Shown one piece after another: positions 45,373 through 57,045 of a stretch of DNA of 64,000 nucleotides. The notes beneath the pieces were generated by a model that worked only from the letters and a program-made list of their open reading frames with translations, made no database searches and was not told the DNA's origin. Both the position numbers and the translations under genes were made by a program. Location: contig CM056732.1 of NCBI GenBank assembly GCA_029844215.1, positions 54,421,007 to 54,485,006 on the forward strand, in the 5' to 3' direction. The DNA is from Przewalskia tangutica (Eukaryota; Streptophyta; Magnoliopsida; Solanales; Solanaceae). How positions within the stretch are numbered: the stretch's first letter is position 1; the number at the start of each line of letters is the position of its first letter.

Positions 45373-47987
45373 GCGATCGTTGTTAGCCCTTTGAAATTGA
45401 AATACAATTTGGTCGATAATTAGAATCGCCGCATGTTATCTACTTGAAGGTTATAGTTGTTATGTCGATTGCGGCTTTATAACATGTTATACTAAACACC
45501 TTGAATTGAAAAGGAATTGGAAAGAAGACTTTGTGTTGTTGTACCTCAAGTTGCCGAAATGACATAGTATGTTGGACTAGTTTGATATCAATTGTGGGGC
45601 GGAATTTTACACGTCTTGTAGGCGTGTAATCCCCTATTGTTAACTTCATTATTGAGCCTTAAATGTGGCGTGTTTGGTTATTGAATTCGGGCCTTGAAAA
45701 AGGTGGAAAAGTATGTAGAAACAAAGGAAGTGCTGTCCGATTTTCCGTAGAATTTGGAGATTTTACACTTAGAATATTCTACGTTTGAAGCTAGAGGTTA
45801 ATAGACATATTATGACCATTATAGGTTGAAGTACTACGAGTAGCGTATTCTACTTGAAGGGTGGAAAAGCTAGCAAGGTTATAGTACTTTGGAGCATTTT
45901 GCTACTTGTCGGTAATCGTCGCGAGGTATGTGAACCTCTTCCTTCCTTTGGCATGATTCTATGTATGGAATATACATGTTGTATTATTTTATGTTCCCTT
46001 CTACTCTTAGAAGTTAAGAGGTATGTATGTGATTTACTCTATGTAAAGGTTATGTCTAAGTTATCCTAAGTTCTTACCAAGTCTTATGGGGGATGTGGTA
46101 AGAGTCGTTAGGAGGTATTTGGAGCCAAGTTGACTTGGCTAATTTACTGCACGAATGAGAATAAGTATCGAATACACCATTGCAGCGTTAATAAAGGAAA
46201 ATGTAACGACAATTGATTACATTAAAATGAGTAGAATTCTTCATCTGCATAGAAGCTAAGATAAGACAAAATTGTATTACATTTTCTACATCATGGCTGC
46301 TTTAATAAGATCGTTATAAATAAGTATAACCTACTCACACACATAAGGCATATGTTGCTTAACTTAAATAATTTACGTTATGAAGTGTTAAGACTATGAA
46401 CTATGAATTCTTAAAAGGTTAAGAGACTTTATTTTTCAAGTTATGGGACTTGATTCTTAAAGGAAGAAATGAATTGATTTAAAAGTATAGAATGCTTGAT
46501 TTGGAAAGTATTGATTACTTGACATTCTAAAAGATAAGAAGACTTGATTTCTAAAGTAAGAAACTGGAATTCTAAAAGATAAGAGACTTGAAGTATTTTG
46601 TAAGTATGCGATACTTGGTTTTCGAAAGTATAAGTCTCTTGGTTATAAAAAGAATGTATTTGCCTAAAGTATAAAGTTAGTATAACGACTTTATGGGAAG
46701 TTGGTTATAATAGCTTTATGGAAAGTTATAAGAGTGGTTTACTCTAAGTAATGTAAGTAATGATAAATGACTTGAGATAATGAAAGACAAATTGATTTGA
46801 AGGCATCAATTTCTTAAGGTTCAAAAGAAAGAAGTCACTTGATTTAGAAGCCTGTAAATGTATTTCTAAAAGGTATTGTGACTTGTCTTGAAAAGTAGAT
46901 ATGACTTGATACTACGGTTACTAATCTTGGAAGTTTATATGAACAAGAGTTATTTTTATTAAAGGAAAAGAAGTACGTAGTACTTTGGGTTAAATTTCTG
47001 GATTTTTATGTGAAACGAAAAGTGCCTTGAGTATATAAAATGAAAGTCTAAAGATTTTATGAACTTGCCTATGCTTTCTTGTGATAGCCTTGAGTGCAAG
47101 TATTATATGTTTACGTTACCGTGACTCTCAGTTGGAGGGCCGGCTGTCTTGTTGTGAATCTACTTGGACGTACCGACAGTGACGGAGGCTTACACGGGTA
47201 TGCTTCCATTGTGATTGATCCTTGGATATGCTTATACGATGTGGGGTTCCGGGGCATGCGACCAGGATGTGGGTTAGATTCCCGGATTGTCTTTATTACT
47301 CCTTGGACAAGCTTATACGATGAGGGATTCCGGGGCATGCGACCAGGAGGCGGGTTAGATTCCCGGATTTGTTTTATTACCCATGGCCATGCTTATACGA
47401 TGAGGGATTCCGGGGCATGCGACCATGTTATGTACGACTATTACTCCATGGACTAGCTCCCCATGAAGACATGTACCCGAGATGAGGGATTCCACGGGCA
47501 TGTTATATACGATTATTACCCCATGGATTAGCTCTCCATGAAGTCATGTACCCGAGATGAGGGATTCCACGGGCATGAGATATATATATATATATATATA
47601 TGTATTGTATATGTGTACGCCGACAGTGAGGTAGGATGCCACGGGCGCGTCACATGGTTATATGTTACACTTACGACTGTCGGCAGTGATGGGGGATTCC
47701 ACGGGCAGGGGGTATAGATACATATATGTATTGTAGGTGTGTATGCCGACAGTGAGGTAGGATGCCACGGGCGCATCACATGGTTATATTCTTCACTTAT
47801 AGCTGCCGGCAGTGATGGGGGATTCCACGGGCACGCTTTGATATTGTGGGCTTGAGACCCGTACTGGACTATGTGATGATATTTGAGGGCTTGTGTCCAT
47901 AGCCCTGTGTGACTATTGTTCATGTGTTGAAATAGTCTTTAAAAGGTAAAACTGACTTTCATTACTTTCACTTTGGCAAGGCACAGT
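45373..47987 (+). mobile_element. LTR W, right part
   Basis: Plus-strand mid-LTR sequence with counterparts in E7 and Y: ggcgtgtaatcccct near 45622, gttgaagtactacgagtag near 45824, gcgaggtatgtgaacctcttcc near 45921, and AT-rich gacttgatt repeats to about 47000. A cluster of minisatellites follows. It ends at 47987 with ACAGT, the candidate target duplication of E6. Its terminal GACA is not in the window. No coding sequence was found. Confidence 0.72.
47218..47840 (+). repeat. Minisatellite cluster and TA microsatellite in LTR W
   Basis: Four repeat types in a row: a unit of 80-81 bp in about 2.5 copies (anchor gcttatacga at 47230, 47311, 47391); a 75-bp unit in two copies (47443-47578, with cccgagatgagggattccac); an alternating TA run at 47581-47601; and a 126-bp unit in nearly two copies (cgacagtgaggtaggatgcc at 47621 and 47747). 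All share the word gattccacgggca or gattccgggg, so they likely derive from one ancestral unit. Confidence 0.85.
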
Positions 47988-48184
47988 TGTTATACCCCGT
48001 AGTTTCAGAGTATGTATGTGAGGACGTACGTACAATTATGTAAGCCCTAATTAGGTTAAGGACGAAATTGTGAACTTTCAACGGAAAAGATTCCGAACCT
48101 TGTGAAGGAAATTTTACGTTTTTAGTATTTTAACAAATTACGGATTTTTCCGAGAGATGAAATATTTTGGACCAATAGGAGGGC

Positions 48185-48482
48185 GACATGTGTCACCCTT
48201 AGGTGGCACATGTTGGACGAAAATTGTGGGCAAGTGGCCAAGTCAATTAGTCAAAGTCTTGGAAGATATTTTTGTAGGCAATTGGGGGATGCCTTGGATG
48301 GTTTTTAGGTGCAAGTGGCTAGCCACATGGCTCATTTTTGTGGTGGACATATGTCCCAAAGTTGTGGTGGACATATGTTCCAATGTTGTGGTGGACACTT
48401 GGTGGAAGACTTCACTTGCTCAAGCAACCAAATCTACACCTTACACATGTTTTAATCTTGGCCATTGAAGGTCCTATAAATA
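48185..48482 (+). promoter_or_regulatory. E6 LTR promoter: mutated G-box and TATA box
   Basis: TATAAATA lies at 48475-48482, followed by the pyrimidine-rich cccccctt run. The G-box position reads GACATGTGTC (48185-48194), so the CACGTG core has become CATGTG. CCAAT lies just upstream at about 48172-48176. The 3' LTR of the same element has the intact palindrome. Confidence 0.55.
48339..48402 (+). repeat. 24-bp tandem repeat, 3 units, in U3
   Basis: gttgtggtggacatatgt repeated with period 24 (tggtggacat at 48341 and 48365, tggtggacac at 48389), about 75 bases before the TATA box. The same array is in both LTRs of E1 and E2, so it is an ancestral U3 feature. It explains the repeated VVVDICPK/LGHMSTTT peptides seen in short frames on either strand. 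Confidence 0.87.
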
Positions 48483-50496
48483 CCCCCCTTAAGTGGCAAG
48501 CCTGGTGATCCACTTCACAATTTCCAAGTCTCAAAACTCCTCCCCCTTGCAGAAGCTCTCGTCAAACTCCCTCCCCTTTTGGAAGTCTCGTCAAACAACA
48601 CCCCCTTGGTAGAAAAATTGTCTTCAAGTATTGTTCTATCCCAAAATACCTTAGCCTAAATCCCTTGTTGTATTCCAAAGTTACCTCTATACTAAAAGCC
48701 CGGAAATACTACTTTATATCCTTTAGTCACAAAACGAAACCCTAGGAAAATCTTCATAGTTGGTTGAAGTATTAAGTAGAAGTTGTTTAGAAACTTCTAA
48801 GGGTTTCTTGGAGCTATCGGAGCGTGCAAATTAGGAGCTAAACGTTGTTCAGGATCGACATTTAATCTTGGATAATTTTGGGCTTATCGAGGTAATAATC
48901 TTTGTCCTTCTATTGTAATTGGAGATTACATATTGTAGTAGTTTAGAATTAAGTATAAGATTTATAGAAGGATGGTATATAAGAAGAGAATTGAACTGTA
49001 CTTACATCAATGTATTTACTGAGACTTGTGTAGTTTGACTGTAGGGCAATGCCCAATTTTCCGTAGAATAGAGAACCTTTTGCTTAGAATATTCTACAGA
49101 GTAGTCTAGACGTTGATAGACGTATTTGACTATTATAGGTTGATACTCTGCGCGCGACATATTCGACTTGGCAGGTGGATTGAGCCGAGGAGGTATGTGA
49201 TTCTTCCTATCCTCTTGAGCATGATACTTTTGAAATATATATAGTACGGTAGACGTGCATGTGTTAACTAAACTTGGTTTTACTTTGATGTCTTTTGACT
49301 TGAGTTTTAAATGATAAGAATCTTGGAAATATTTCAAAAGAGTTATGAATCATTTTTGAAAGAAAAGTAATACTTGGTTTTAAAAGCTTAAGATTTATAC
49401 TAGCTTTATGGGAAGTTAGGTATAACGACTTAAGAAAGATAAAAGGAAAGGTTTACTTATTTGTTTATGAAAGTCTTGTATTGATTTCTGGAAAGTGTAG
49501 TAAGATGGTTTGATAAGTAAACATGTTATGATGCTACGTGTGTTAGTGTCTTGTGATGTTTGTGTAAGGGGGTTATTCTTGTTGTGCTTACGTTGTTAAA
49601 CGATAAGCCTGTTGTACTGCTATTATATCACATACCCCCCTGACTTGTTATGATGCCGAGGACTTGCCACCCTCGATGCGAGGAATACCTCATGCGGGTC
49701 CATGTGACCTATGCGAGTCGCGGAGTTCCGTGATTAATCACTCGGGTGTATTCGCCGTCACGAGGATACCTCACGCGTCCATAGGACTATGCGGACTTCG
49801 GGGTCCAGATGATGCCGGGTTAGATACCCCGATGCGAGAATACCTCACGCGGCCTATGTGGCCTATGCGGACTGCGGGAGTTCCACGATTAGGCACGCAT
49901 AATGATACTATGGGTGAATGGCCTTGCTTCGATCATTAGCGGCCTAGAAAAGACCAGTTATGTTATATCTATTTTGCTCTTGGTTATGATGTGGCACTAT
50001 GTGCGGTTACATTGGTTGTTTCGTACATATTTGTAAAATTGGTTTTAAAATGATATGATTTCATTTAAGTACTTTACAGTTTCACATACTTGGTACCTGT
50101 TGTACTGACCTCCTTGAAATGCGTTCATGCCGCAGTAGAGGCACTCGTTGTTGATCCCCGCTCCTAGGATCACCGCTTTTAGGAAAGCCCGTTTCTCCGA
50201 GGCTTGTCTTTTGGGTATGATCTCCCGCCATTGTAGCTTTATGTACATTCAGGTATGGCGGGCCCCTGTCCGCCATAGTTGTTTACATTCCTGAGGTCCA
50301 GTAGTCTGTTGTAAAGTTGGGATATGTTCAGTCTTGATGTATATATACATGCCGAAAGACAATCTTTTCTTGGATAAACTGTTTCTCATTTCATAATTGT
50401 TTCATGTCTTGTTTTTATATTCCGCTGGTTACTCTGATGTATGTCTACTTAGAGCCCTGTAAGGCACGATCACGCCCGGTTCGGTCGTGACAAAAG

Positions 50497-50586
50497 TGGT
50501 ATCGAGCGATTAATCCTCGGAAAGTGTCTACGACCGTATCTAGTAGAGTCTTGATTATCGGTGTGTTGTGCACCACACCAATAATC
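50497..50586 (+). promoter_or_regulatory. E6 primer binding site (damaged) and leader hairpin
   Basis: The site reads TGGTATCGAGC (50497-50507); the CA of the CAG is lost. The leader hairpin at 50553-50586 is complete with fully paired inner arms GGTGTG/CACACC and the GTGCAC loop. Confidence 0.82.
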
Positions 50587-50692
50587 GTGAGGCTATAGGA
50601 TATTTAGGATTGGTTTCCATTCTTCTCACTCGAGATCGTGCCTAGAGTTGTGTTATAAGTCGAACCTCTAACGTATTTCTTTCTGCACGATT

Positions 50693-51830
50693 ATGCCTCA
50701 CGCAAGGCAACCCGCCCGTATGGCAAGGCACCGAGGAGTCGCTAGTAGGACACCGAGGGTCACGAGGTCCCAGGCCCAGACTTTACCCGAGGCGATACCT
50801 CAGACGGCGAGTTACGACGCCGCCAGCCCCAGCAGAGTTTAGAGTCGCAGAAGTGCCACGAGACCACAAGACTGCGCCTCCACCCCACAACCGGAGCAGA
50901 GGAGATGGGTTACGTGGAGATGGCCTAGTTACTAGCCGTGATCAGGCCGACATGAGGATAGGCCGACGCAGCAGCCTCGAGAGCACCGTAGTTCATCCTG
51001 CATCGGATAGCTCGAGACTACGGATTTTCCGAGTCAGAGCTCGCCGAGTTCTACGGGTCGAGGCCCGAGGATGATCCGCAGAGTTCATCCGACAGCACAC
51101 GGATCATGAGAGTGATCGTGGCTTCGAGACCGAGTCGGTGGTCTTAGGTTCCCATCCACGCGTGATATCGCAGCCGATTGGTTTTATTCGCGAGCTGTCC
51201 CGGGAGAGCATGCACTTCCAGCGTATGGGACGAGTTCTCGGAGGCTTTTCTCACCACTTGCCTCCGCAGATGAGGAGAGCACGCCGGCTGTGCTTACGCC
51301 GAGACAGCGAGGACGACGGTTCGGGAGTACAACGTGGAGTTCACTCGTTGGCTCGATATGTCCCTCGCGTTAGTGGCAGATATGGAGGATAGAGTGCACC
51401 GCCACGCCACGGATCGATGACTACTTGGCGAGTCTTGCTCGGTGTGGCTCTTCACCGCATGGACATTGCCCGCATTCGTGCTCACGACTGGGTGTGAGAG
51501 CGTAGAGGCCGACGGGTTGACCGATATCGCCAGGAAGGCCAAGACGGCCGGATCTTTTGTAGCTCTCGGTGGACGATCTCAAGAAGAGACTAGATTTGCA
51601 CCACGCACCGTAGCACTCCTACACCGCCTTCGTGACGCCTAGGGTATTCGGGGCGGTCAGGCCCTGTGGCTTCTGACTTCGGGTAGCAGGGTGCTAACCG
51701 ATCGAGGTCCTCTCGGTGTCCGTGTGGTAGATTCCATCACTGAGTTGTGGTACTACTTTGGGAGTTTGCTACACTTGCGCGCCAGTGGTCACTATGCGAG
51801 AGACCGTCAGACCGCAGGCGCGCGCAGATG
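50693..51830 (+). pseudogene. gag: E6 gag (frameshifted)
   Basis: ATG at 50693 (gattATGCCTCACGCAAGGC) corresponds to MPPRKATR with one base missing after CCTC, as in E5. Capsid pieces are recognisable (gagttctacgggtcgaggcc near 51046; gagtacaacgtggagttc near 51325; tactacttggcgag near 51420). The zinc-knuckle region near 51765-51815 is heavily altered. Frameshifts occur roughly every 50-100 bases in this stretch, denser than in the adjacent pol islands. Confidence 0.78.
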
Positions 51831-54800
51831 GTAGGGTCACCACGTGGTCTTTCGTCGGGTCTTCTTCACCTACGGTTACTCGCCCCGGAGGGCAGGGTGC
51901 TCATGGACCAGCAGGTTGCGGCAGAGGTCGTGGAAGGGTCCCAGCCCAGCGTCCTCGTAACCGCATTTATGCCTTGTCCACCGCCAGACTGTGAGGCGTC
52001 GCGGATGTCGCCACAGTACTTTATCGTTTCTTGTTGTGACGTGTATGCCTTGATAGATCCGGTTCTACTCTGTCTATATATCTCCCCTTATTGCTTGTAT
52101 GATAGTGATAGATCCTGAGTCAATAAACCCTTTCGAGGTAGCTACGCCAGTGGGTGATTCAGTGTTAGCTCGGCGGGTATATAGGGCTTGCCCGAAGGAC
52201 GTTATGCAATGACCACCTAGCCGACTTGATAGAGTTGGATATGACCGATTTCGATGTGATCATAGGTATGGATTGGTGAGCTTCTTGCTACGCCAATGTA
52301 GATTGCAGGGAGAGAGTGGTACGGTTCCAGTTTCCTGGGGAGCCAGTTATTGAGTGGGAGGGGAACACTGTGTCGCCGAGGGGTAGGTTTATTTCTTACC
52401 TCAAGGCTAGGAAGATGGTGCAGAAGGGGTATATCTACCATCTCATTCGGTATTTGATACCGAGGTCGCGATACCAGATTTTCACCGCCCAGAGTCGAGA
52501 GTTCCCGTGTGTTTCCAGCACGACCTTCCGGTATCCTCCTGAGAGGGAGATAGAGTTTTGTATCGATGTGCTCACCACTCGCCTATATCCATTCCGCCAT
52601 ACGTAATGGCACCCGCCGAGTTGAGAGAGTCAAGGACCACCGAGAGATTTGCCGGAGAAGCGGCTTCATCGCCTAGTGTTTCCCGGGAGCGCCGATATTG
52701 TTCGCGTGAAGAAGGACGGACGCTGCGCATGTGTGTTGATTACGTGCACCGAACAAGGTGACTATTAAGAACGTATACCCTTCCCGAGATTGATGATTTG
52801 TTCGATCAGTTGCAGGGTGCGAGATGTTTCTCCAAGATTGACCTGCGATCGGGCTATCATCAGGTGCGAGTTAGAGAGGCGGATGTCCCTAGGATCGCAT
52901 TCCGACCGAGACGCACTATGAGTTCGTGGTTATGTCTTTCGGTTTGACCAATGCTCCGCGGTATTTATGGATTTGATGAACCGAGTGTTCAAGCCATTTT
53001 TGGATACGTTTGTGATAGTATTCATTGATGACATCTTGGTTTATTCTCGCCAGAGCGAGCACGCGAGCATTTGAGGACGGTCGGTGAGAGTTCTCCAGAC
53101 CACGCCAGACGCCAAGTTTTCGAAGTGTGAGTTTTGGTTGGCTTCGGTGGCGTTCTTAGGGCACATTGTTGGGGCCGATGGTATTCAGGTGGATACGGCC
53201 AAGATCGAGGCAGTCAGGAGTTGGCCTAGACCTACTACTCCGACAGAGGTGCGCAGCTTTCTGGGCCTTGCAGGGTATTATCGAAGGTTCGTAGAGAAGT
53301 TTGTTTCTATTTCAGCACCCTTGACTAAGCTGACTCAGAAGGCAGCTAAGTTTCAGTGGATGGATGCTTGTGAGGAGGGCTTCCGGTTACTGAAAGAGAG
53401 ATTGACGACCACCCCAGTTCTTACTCTTCCTGAGGGTCTAGACGGCTATGTCGTGTATTGTGATCGTCGTGCATCGGGCTTGATGTGTGTTGATGCAGCA
53501 GGGCAAGGTTATAGTATACGATCTCTGGCAAGAAGCATGAGAAGAATTACCCCACCCATGATTTGGAGTCGCGGTGATTCACGCCTTGAAGATCCGGAGG
53601 CACTATTTGTATGGAGTTCATGTGGATATTTACACGCACCACAAGAGCCTCCAGATATCTTCACCGCAGGAGCCGAACTTACGATGCAGACGGTGGTTAG
53701 AGCTACTCAAGGATTACGATGTCGATATCCTATACCACCCAGGGAAGGCCAATGTTGTGGCAGATGCCCTTAGTCGTAGGTCGATGGGTAGTCTATCGAG
53801 GTGCAGAGAGGAGGGGGCATGGTCCGCGAGTTACATCGCCTAGCGAGCCTCGAGTCCGATTGATTGATTCTGATAGTAGTGGGGTTCGAGTTCGAGAGGT
53901 TGCCGAGTCTTCCATCGTCGAGGAGGTGAAGAGGCGACAGTTTGAGGATCCGAGTATGACCCGGTATCGTGATACGGCTCTTCGTGAGGGGAAGGGTCCA
54001 TTCGAGGTAGCACCTGATGGGGTGCTAAGGTTTGAGGGCAGGTTGTGTGTTCCAGATATTGCAGGACTTCGACAGCAGGTTCTAGGGGAAGCACACAGCG
54101 CGCGTTACTCTATCCATCCGGGGTTGACAAAGATGTACCACGACCTCAGATCTGTGTATTGGTGGGATGGCCTAAAGAGGGACGTTGCAGAGTTTGTTGC
54201 TCAGTGCCCGTGTTGTCAGCAGGTAAAGGTAGAGCATCAGAGGCCTGGTGGGTTGTTGCAGACGATAGAGATTCCGACCTGGAAGTGGGAGGTGATCAAC
54301 ATGGACTTTATCACAGGGTTACCTCGCACTCAGAGGAAGCATGATTCTATCTGGGTTATCGTCGACAGGCTGACGAAATCAGCCCACTTTCTTCCAGTCA
54401 GGACGACTTTTTCAGCCGAGGATTATGCCAGACTTTACATCCGAGAGATCGTGAGACTCCATGGGGTCCCTATTTCTATCATATCGCATGAGAGGAGCCC
54501 GGTTACGCTAACTTCCGGAGGTCTTTCCGTAAGGGATTAGGACGCAGTGAGCCTCAAGATCGCATTCCATCCTCGCATGCACGACAGCAGAGCATACTAT
54601 CCGCACTCTTGAGGATATGTCGCGAGCCTGTGTTATTGATTTCGTGGTACCGGGAGGATCATTTGCCGCTAGTAGAGTTTATGATAATAACTACCATTCC
54701 AAAGATCCGGATGGCGCCTTATGAGGCCTTATATGGGAGAAGTGCAGTCGCCGATAGGTTGGTTTGATGGGCGAGGTTCGCTTGGTTGGGCCGGACTTGA

Positions 54801-55343
54801 TACATCAGGCAGTGGATAAGGTGAAACTTATCCAGAGCGATTCTCGATAGCAGAGTCGGCAAGTCGATGCAGATCATCGACGTCGACATTTGGAGTTTGA
54901 GGTTGCTGATTGGGTTTTCCTGAAGGTGTCACCCATGAAGGGTGTGATGAGATTCGTGAAGAAAGGGAAACTCAGCCCAAGGTACATTGGGCCTTATCAG
55001 ATTGTCCGCAGGGTAGGCACGGTTGCCTATGAGTTGGATCTGCCGTCCGATCCGGAGGCGATGCATCCGGTTTTCCATATTTCTATCTTTGAGGAGATGT
55101 ATCGGAGATCCATCTAGAGTGCACCGATTGACGATGTCCGGTGGTCGAGGGTTATCGTATGAGGAGATTCCCATGGCGATACTCGATCGTCCGTTATGCG
55201 ACTACGACAAAGGATGTGGCTTCCGTCAAGGTCTTATGGCGAACGAGCATAGAGAGGAGATGGCGCGGAAGCAGAGGAGGACACGAGGCAGGTATCCTCA
55301 CCTATTCCCCACACCTCCAGGTAACTCACTTTCCTACTTGTAA
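51831..55343 (+). pseudogene. pol: E6 pol: protease to chromodomain (frameshifted, long clean islands)
   Basis: Protease: ALIDPV at about 52048-52065 (DPGST with a base missing). The linker is clean at 52316-52440. RT: FIDD at 53021-53032. RT thumb/connection and RNase H are open at 53084-53460 (GLAGYYRRFVEKF, LTLPEGLDGYVVYCD). Integrase is open at 53850-54470: zinc motif HPGLTKMYH then CPCC, the first catalytic Asp in NMDFITGLP, and the second Asp region altered (ISHER for ISDRG). The chromodomain lies in two frames at about 55100-55320, with stop TAA at 55341-55343. Clean islands alternate with corrupted stretches. Confidence 0.88.
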
Positions 55344-55442
55344 ATTTTCTTTGGCATATGTACTTAAGTGTTGTATTGTGGCCATGTATGGCATTTGCAA
55401 ATTGTTTAAATTATGAGGAACTTATCGTTATCTTTGTGAGAA

Positions 55443-55479
55443 GGAACATTCGGGACGAATGTTTCTAAGGGGAGGAGAA
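55443..55479 (+). promoter_or_regulatory. E6 polypurine tract and inverted repeat
   Basis: Inverted repeat GGAACATTCG, GGA, CGAATGTTTC at 55443-55465. The polypurine tract reads AAGGGGAGGAGAA (55467-55479), a slight rearrangement of the usual AAGGAGGGGAGAA. Confidence 0.85.
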
Positions 55480-56524
55480 TGTTATACCCCGTAGTTCCAG
55501 AGTATGTATGTGAAGACGTACGTACAATTGTGTAAGCCCTAATTAGGTTAAGGACGAAATTGTGAACTTTCAACGGAAAAGATTCCGAACCTTGTGAAGG
55601 AAATTTTACGTTTTTAGTATTTTAACCAATTACGGATTTTTCCGAGAGATGAAATATTTTGGACCAATAGGAGGGCGACACGTGTCACCCCTAGGAGGGC
55701 CATGTTGGCCGAAATTCATGTGACAAGTGGCCAAGTCTTGCAAGATATTTTGTGTGGACAAGTGGCTTGTGGGACCCACACACACTTGTCCCCAATCTCA
55801 ACCACACACTTGCTTTCATCCTAGCCCTTGTTGGACGAAAATTGTGGGCAAGTGGCCAAGTCAATTAGTCAAAGTCTTGGAAGATATTTTTGTGGGCAAG
55901 TGGGGGATGCCTTGGACGGTTTTTAGGTGCAGGTGGCTAGCCACATGGCTCATTTTTGTGGTGGACATATGTCCCAAAGTTGTGGTGGACATATGTCCCA
56001 ATGTTGTGGTGGACACTTGGTGGAAGACTTCACTTGCTCAAGCAACCAAATCTACACCTTACACATGTTTTAATCTTGGCCATTGAAGGTCCTATAAATA
56101 CCCCCCTTAAGTTGCAAGACTCTTCATCCACTTAACAATTTCCAAGTCTCAAAACTCCCTCCCCCCTTAGGGAAGCTCTCGTCCAAACTCCCTTCCCCTT
56201 TTGGAAGTCTCGTCCGAAACAACACCCCCCTTGATAGAAAAATTGTCTTCAAGTATTGTTGCTATCCCAAAATACCTTAGCCTAAATCCCTTGTTGTATT
56301 CCAAAGTTACCTCTATACTAAAAGCCCGGAAATACTACTTTATATCCTTTAGTCACAAAATGAAACCCTAGGAAAATCTTCATAGTTGGTTGAAGTATTA
56401 AGTAGAAGTTGTTTAGAAACTTCTAAGGGTTTCTTGGAGCTATCGGAGCGTGCAAATTAGGAGCTAAACGTTGTTCAGGATCGACATTTAAACTTGGATA
56501 ATTTTGGGCTTATCGAGGTAATAA
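55480..56524 (+). repeat. E6 3' LTR, first part, with an E4-type block
   Basis: Matches the E6 5' LTR at both ends. The stretch of about 150 bases to 55830 (from the G-box at 55677-55686 through catcctagcccttg) is instead almost identical to the E4 LTRs (42797-42950) and is absent from the 5' LTR, which is about 127 bases shorter here. The LTR carries an intact G-box and TATAAATA near 56093. It is interrupted at 56524, and the last five bases AATAA (56520-56524) are the candidate E7 duplication. Confidence 0.88.
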
Positions 56525-56853
56525 TGTTATACCCCGTAGTTCCAGGGTATGTATGTGGGACGACGCATTTGAGAATACGCATGTAAATTTTGGAAAGTTC
56601 GGAAGATGTGATTTTTCGACGGAAAAGTTTCCGGTTTTTGTGAAGAAAAAGGTTCGTTAATGGGAATTGGATTCCCAGATTTGGTATTTGGACTTCTTGG
56701 ATTATATTAGAATTATGGGATTTTATTTTTAGAATTGGTCACGTGGGGCCCACGGGAGAAATTTACGGTTTTGTGGGGCCCGCTTTGTTTTTGAGATTTT
56801 CGGTATTTTGGATATTTTTGAAAGACGAAATATTTTGGACGAGTAGGGGGGCC

Positions 56854-57045
56854 GACACGTGTCACCCCCATGTGGCCATGGTTGGCCGTTTCTTGTTGTG
56901 ACACTGCTTCGTCGAAATGGTGTGGACAAGTGGCCACTTGTCCCAAGTTTTGTGAAGCCATTTGGAGGGTGGGACCCACACACACTTGTCCCAAGATCTC
57001 ACCACACACTTGCCTTGATCTTGGCCTTTGATTGTTCTATAAATA
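56854..57045 (+). promoter_or_regulatory. E7 LTR promoter: G-box palindrome and TATA box
   Basis: GACACGTGTC at 56854-56863 and TATAAATA at 57038-57045, about 180 bases apart. The CCAAT box of the E4 LTR is lost here (ggacgagtagg instead of ggaccaatagg). The 3' LTR has the same elements at 62142-62151 and 62331-62338. Confidence 0.55.

Larger units (their letters stand above)
47988..50492 (+). repeat. E6 5' LTR (2505 bp)
   Basis: TGTTATACCCCGTAG to GTCGTGACA. It contains the promoter at 48185-48482, the 24-bp repeat at 48339-48402 and the tandem array at about 49670-49880. It resembles the E1 LTRs most closely, in the opposite orientation. Confidence 0.92.
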
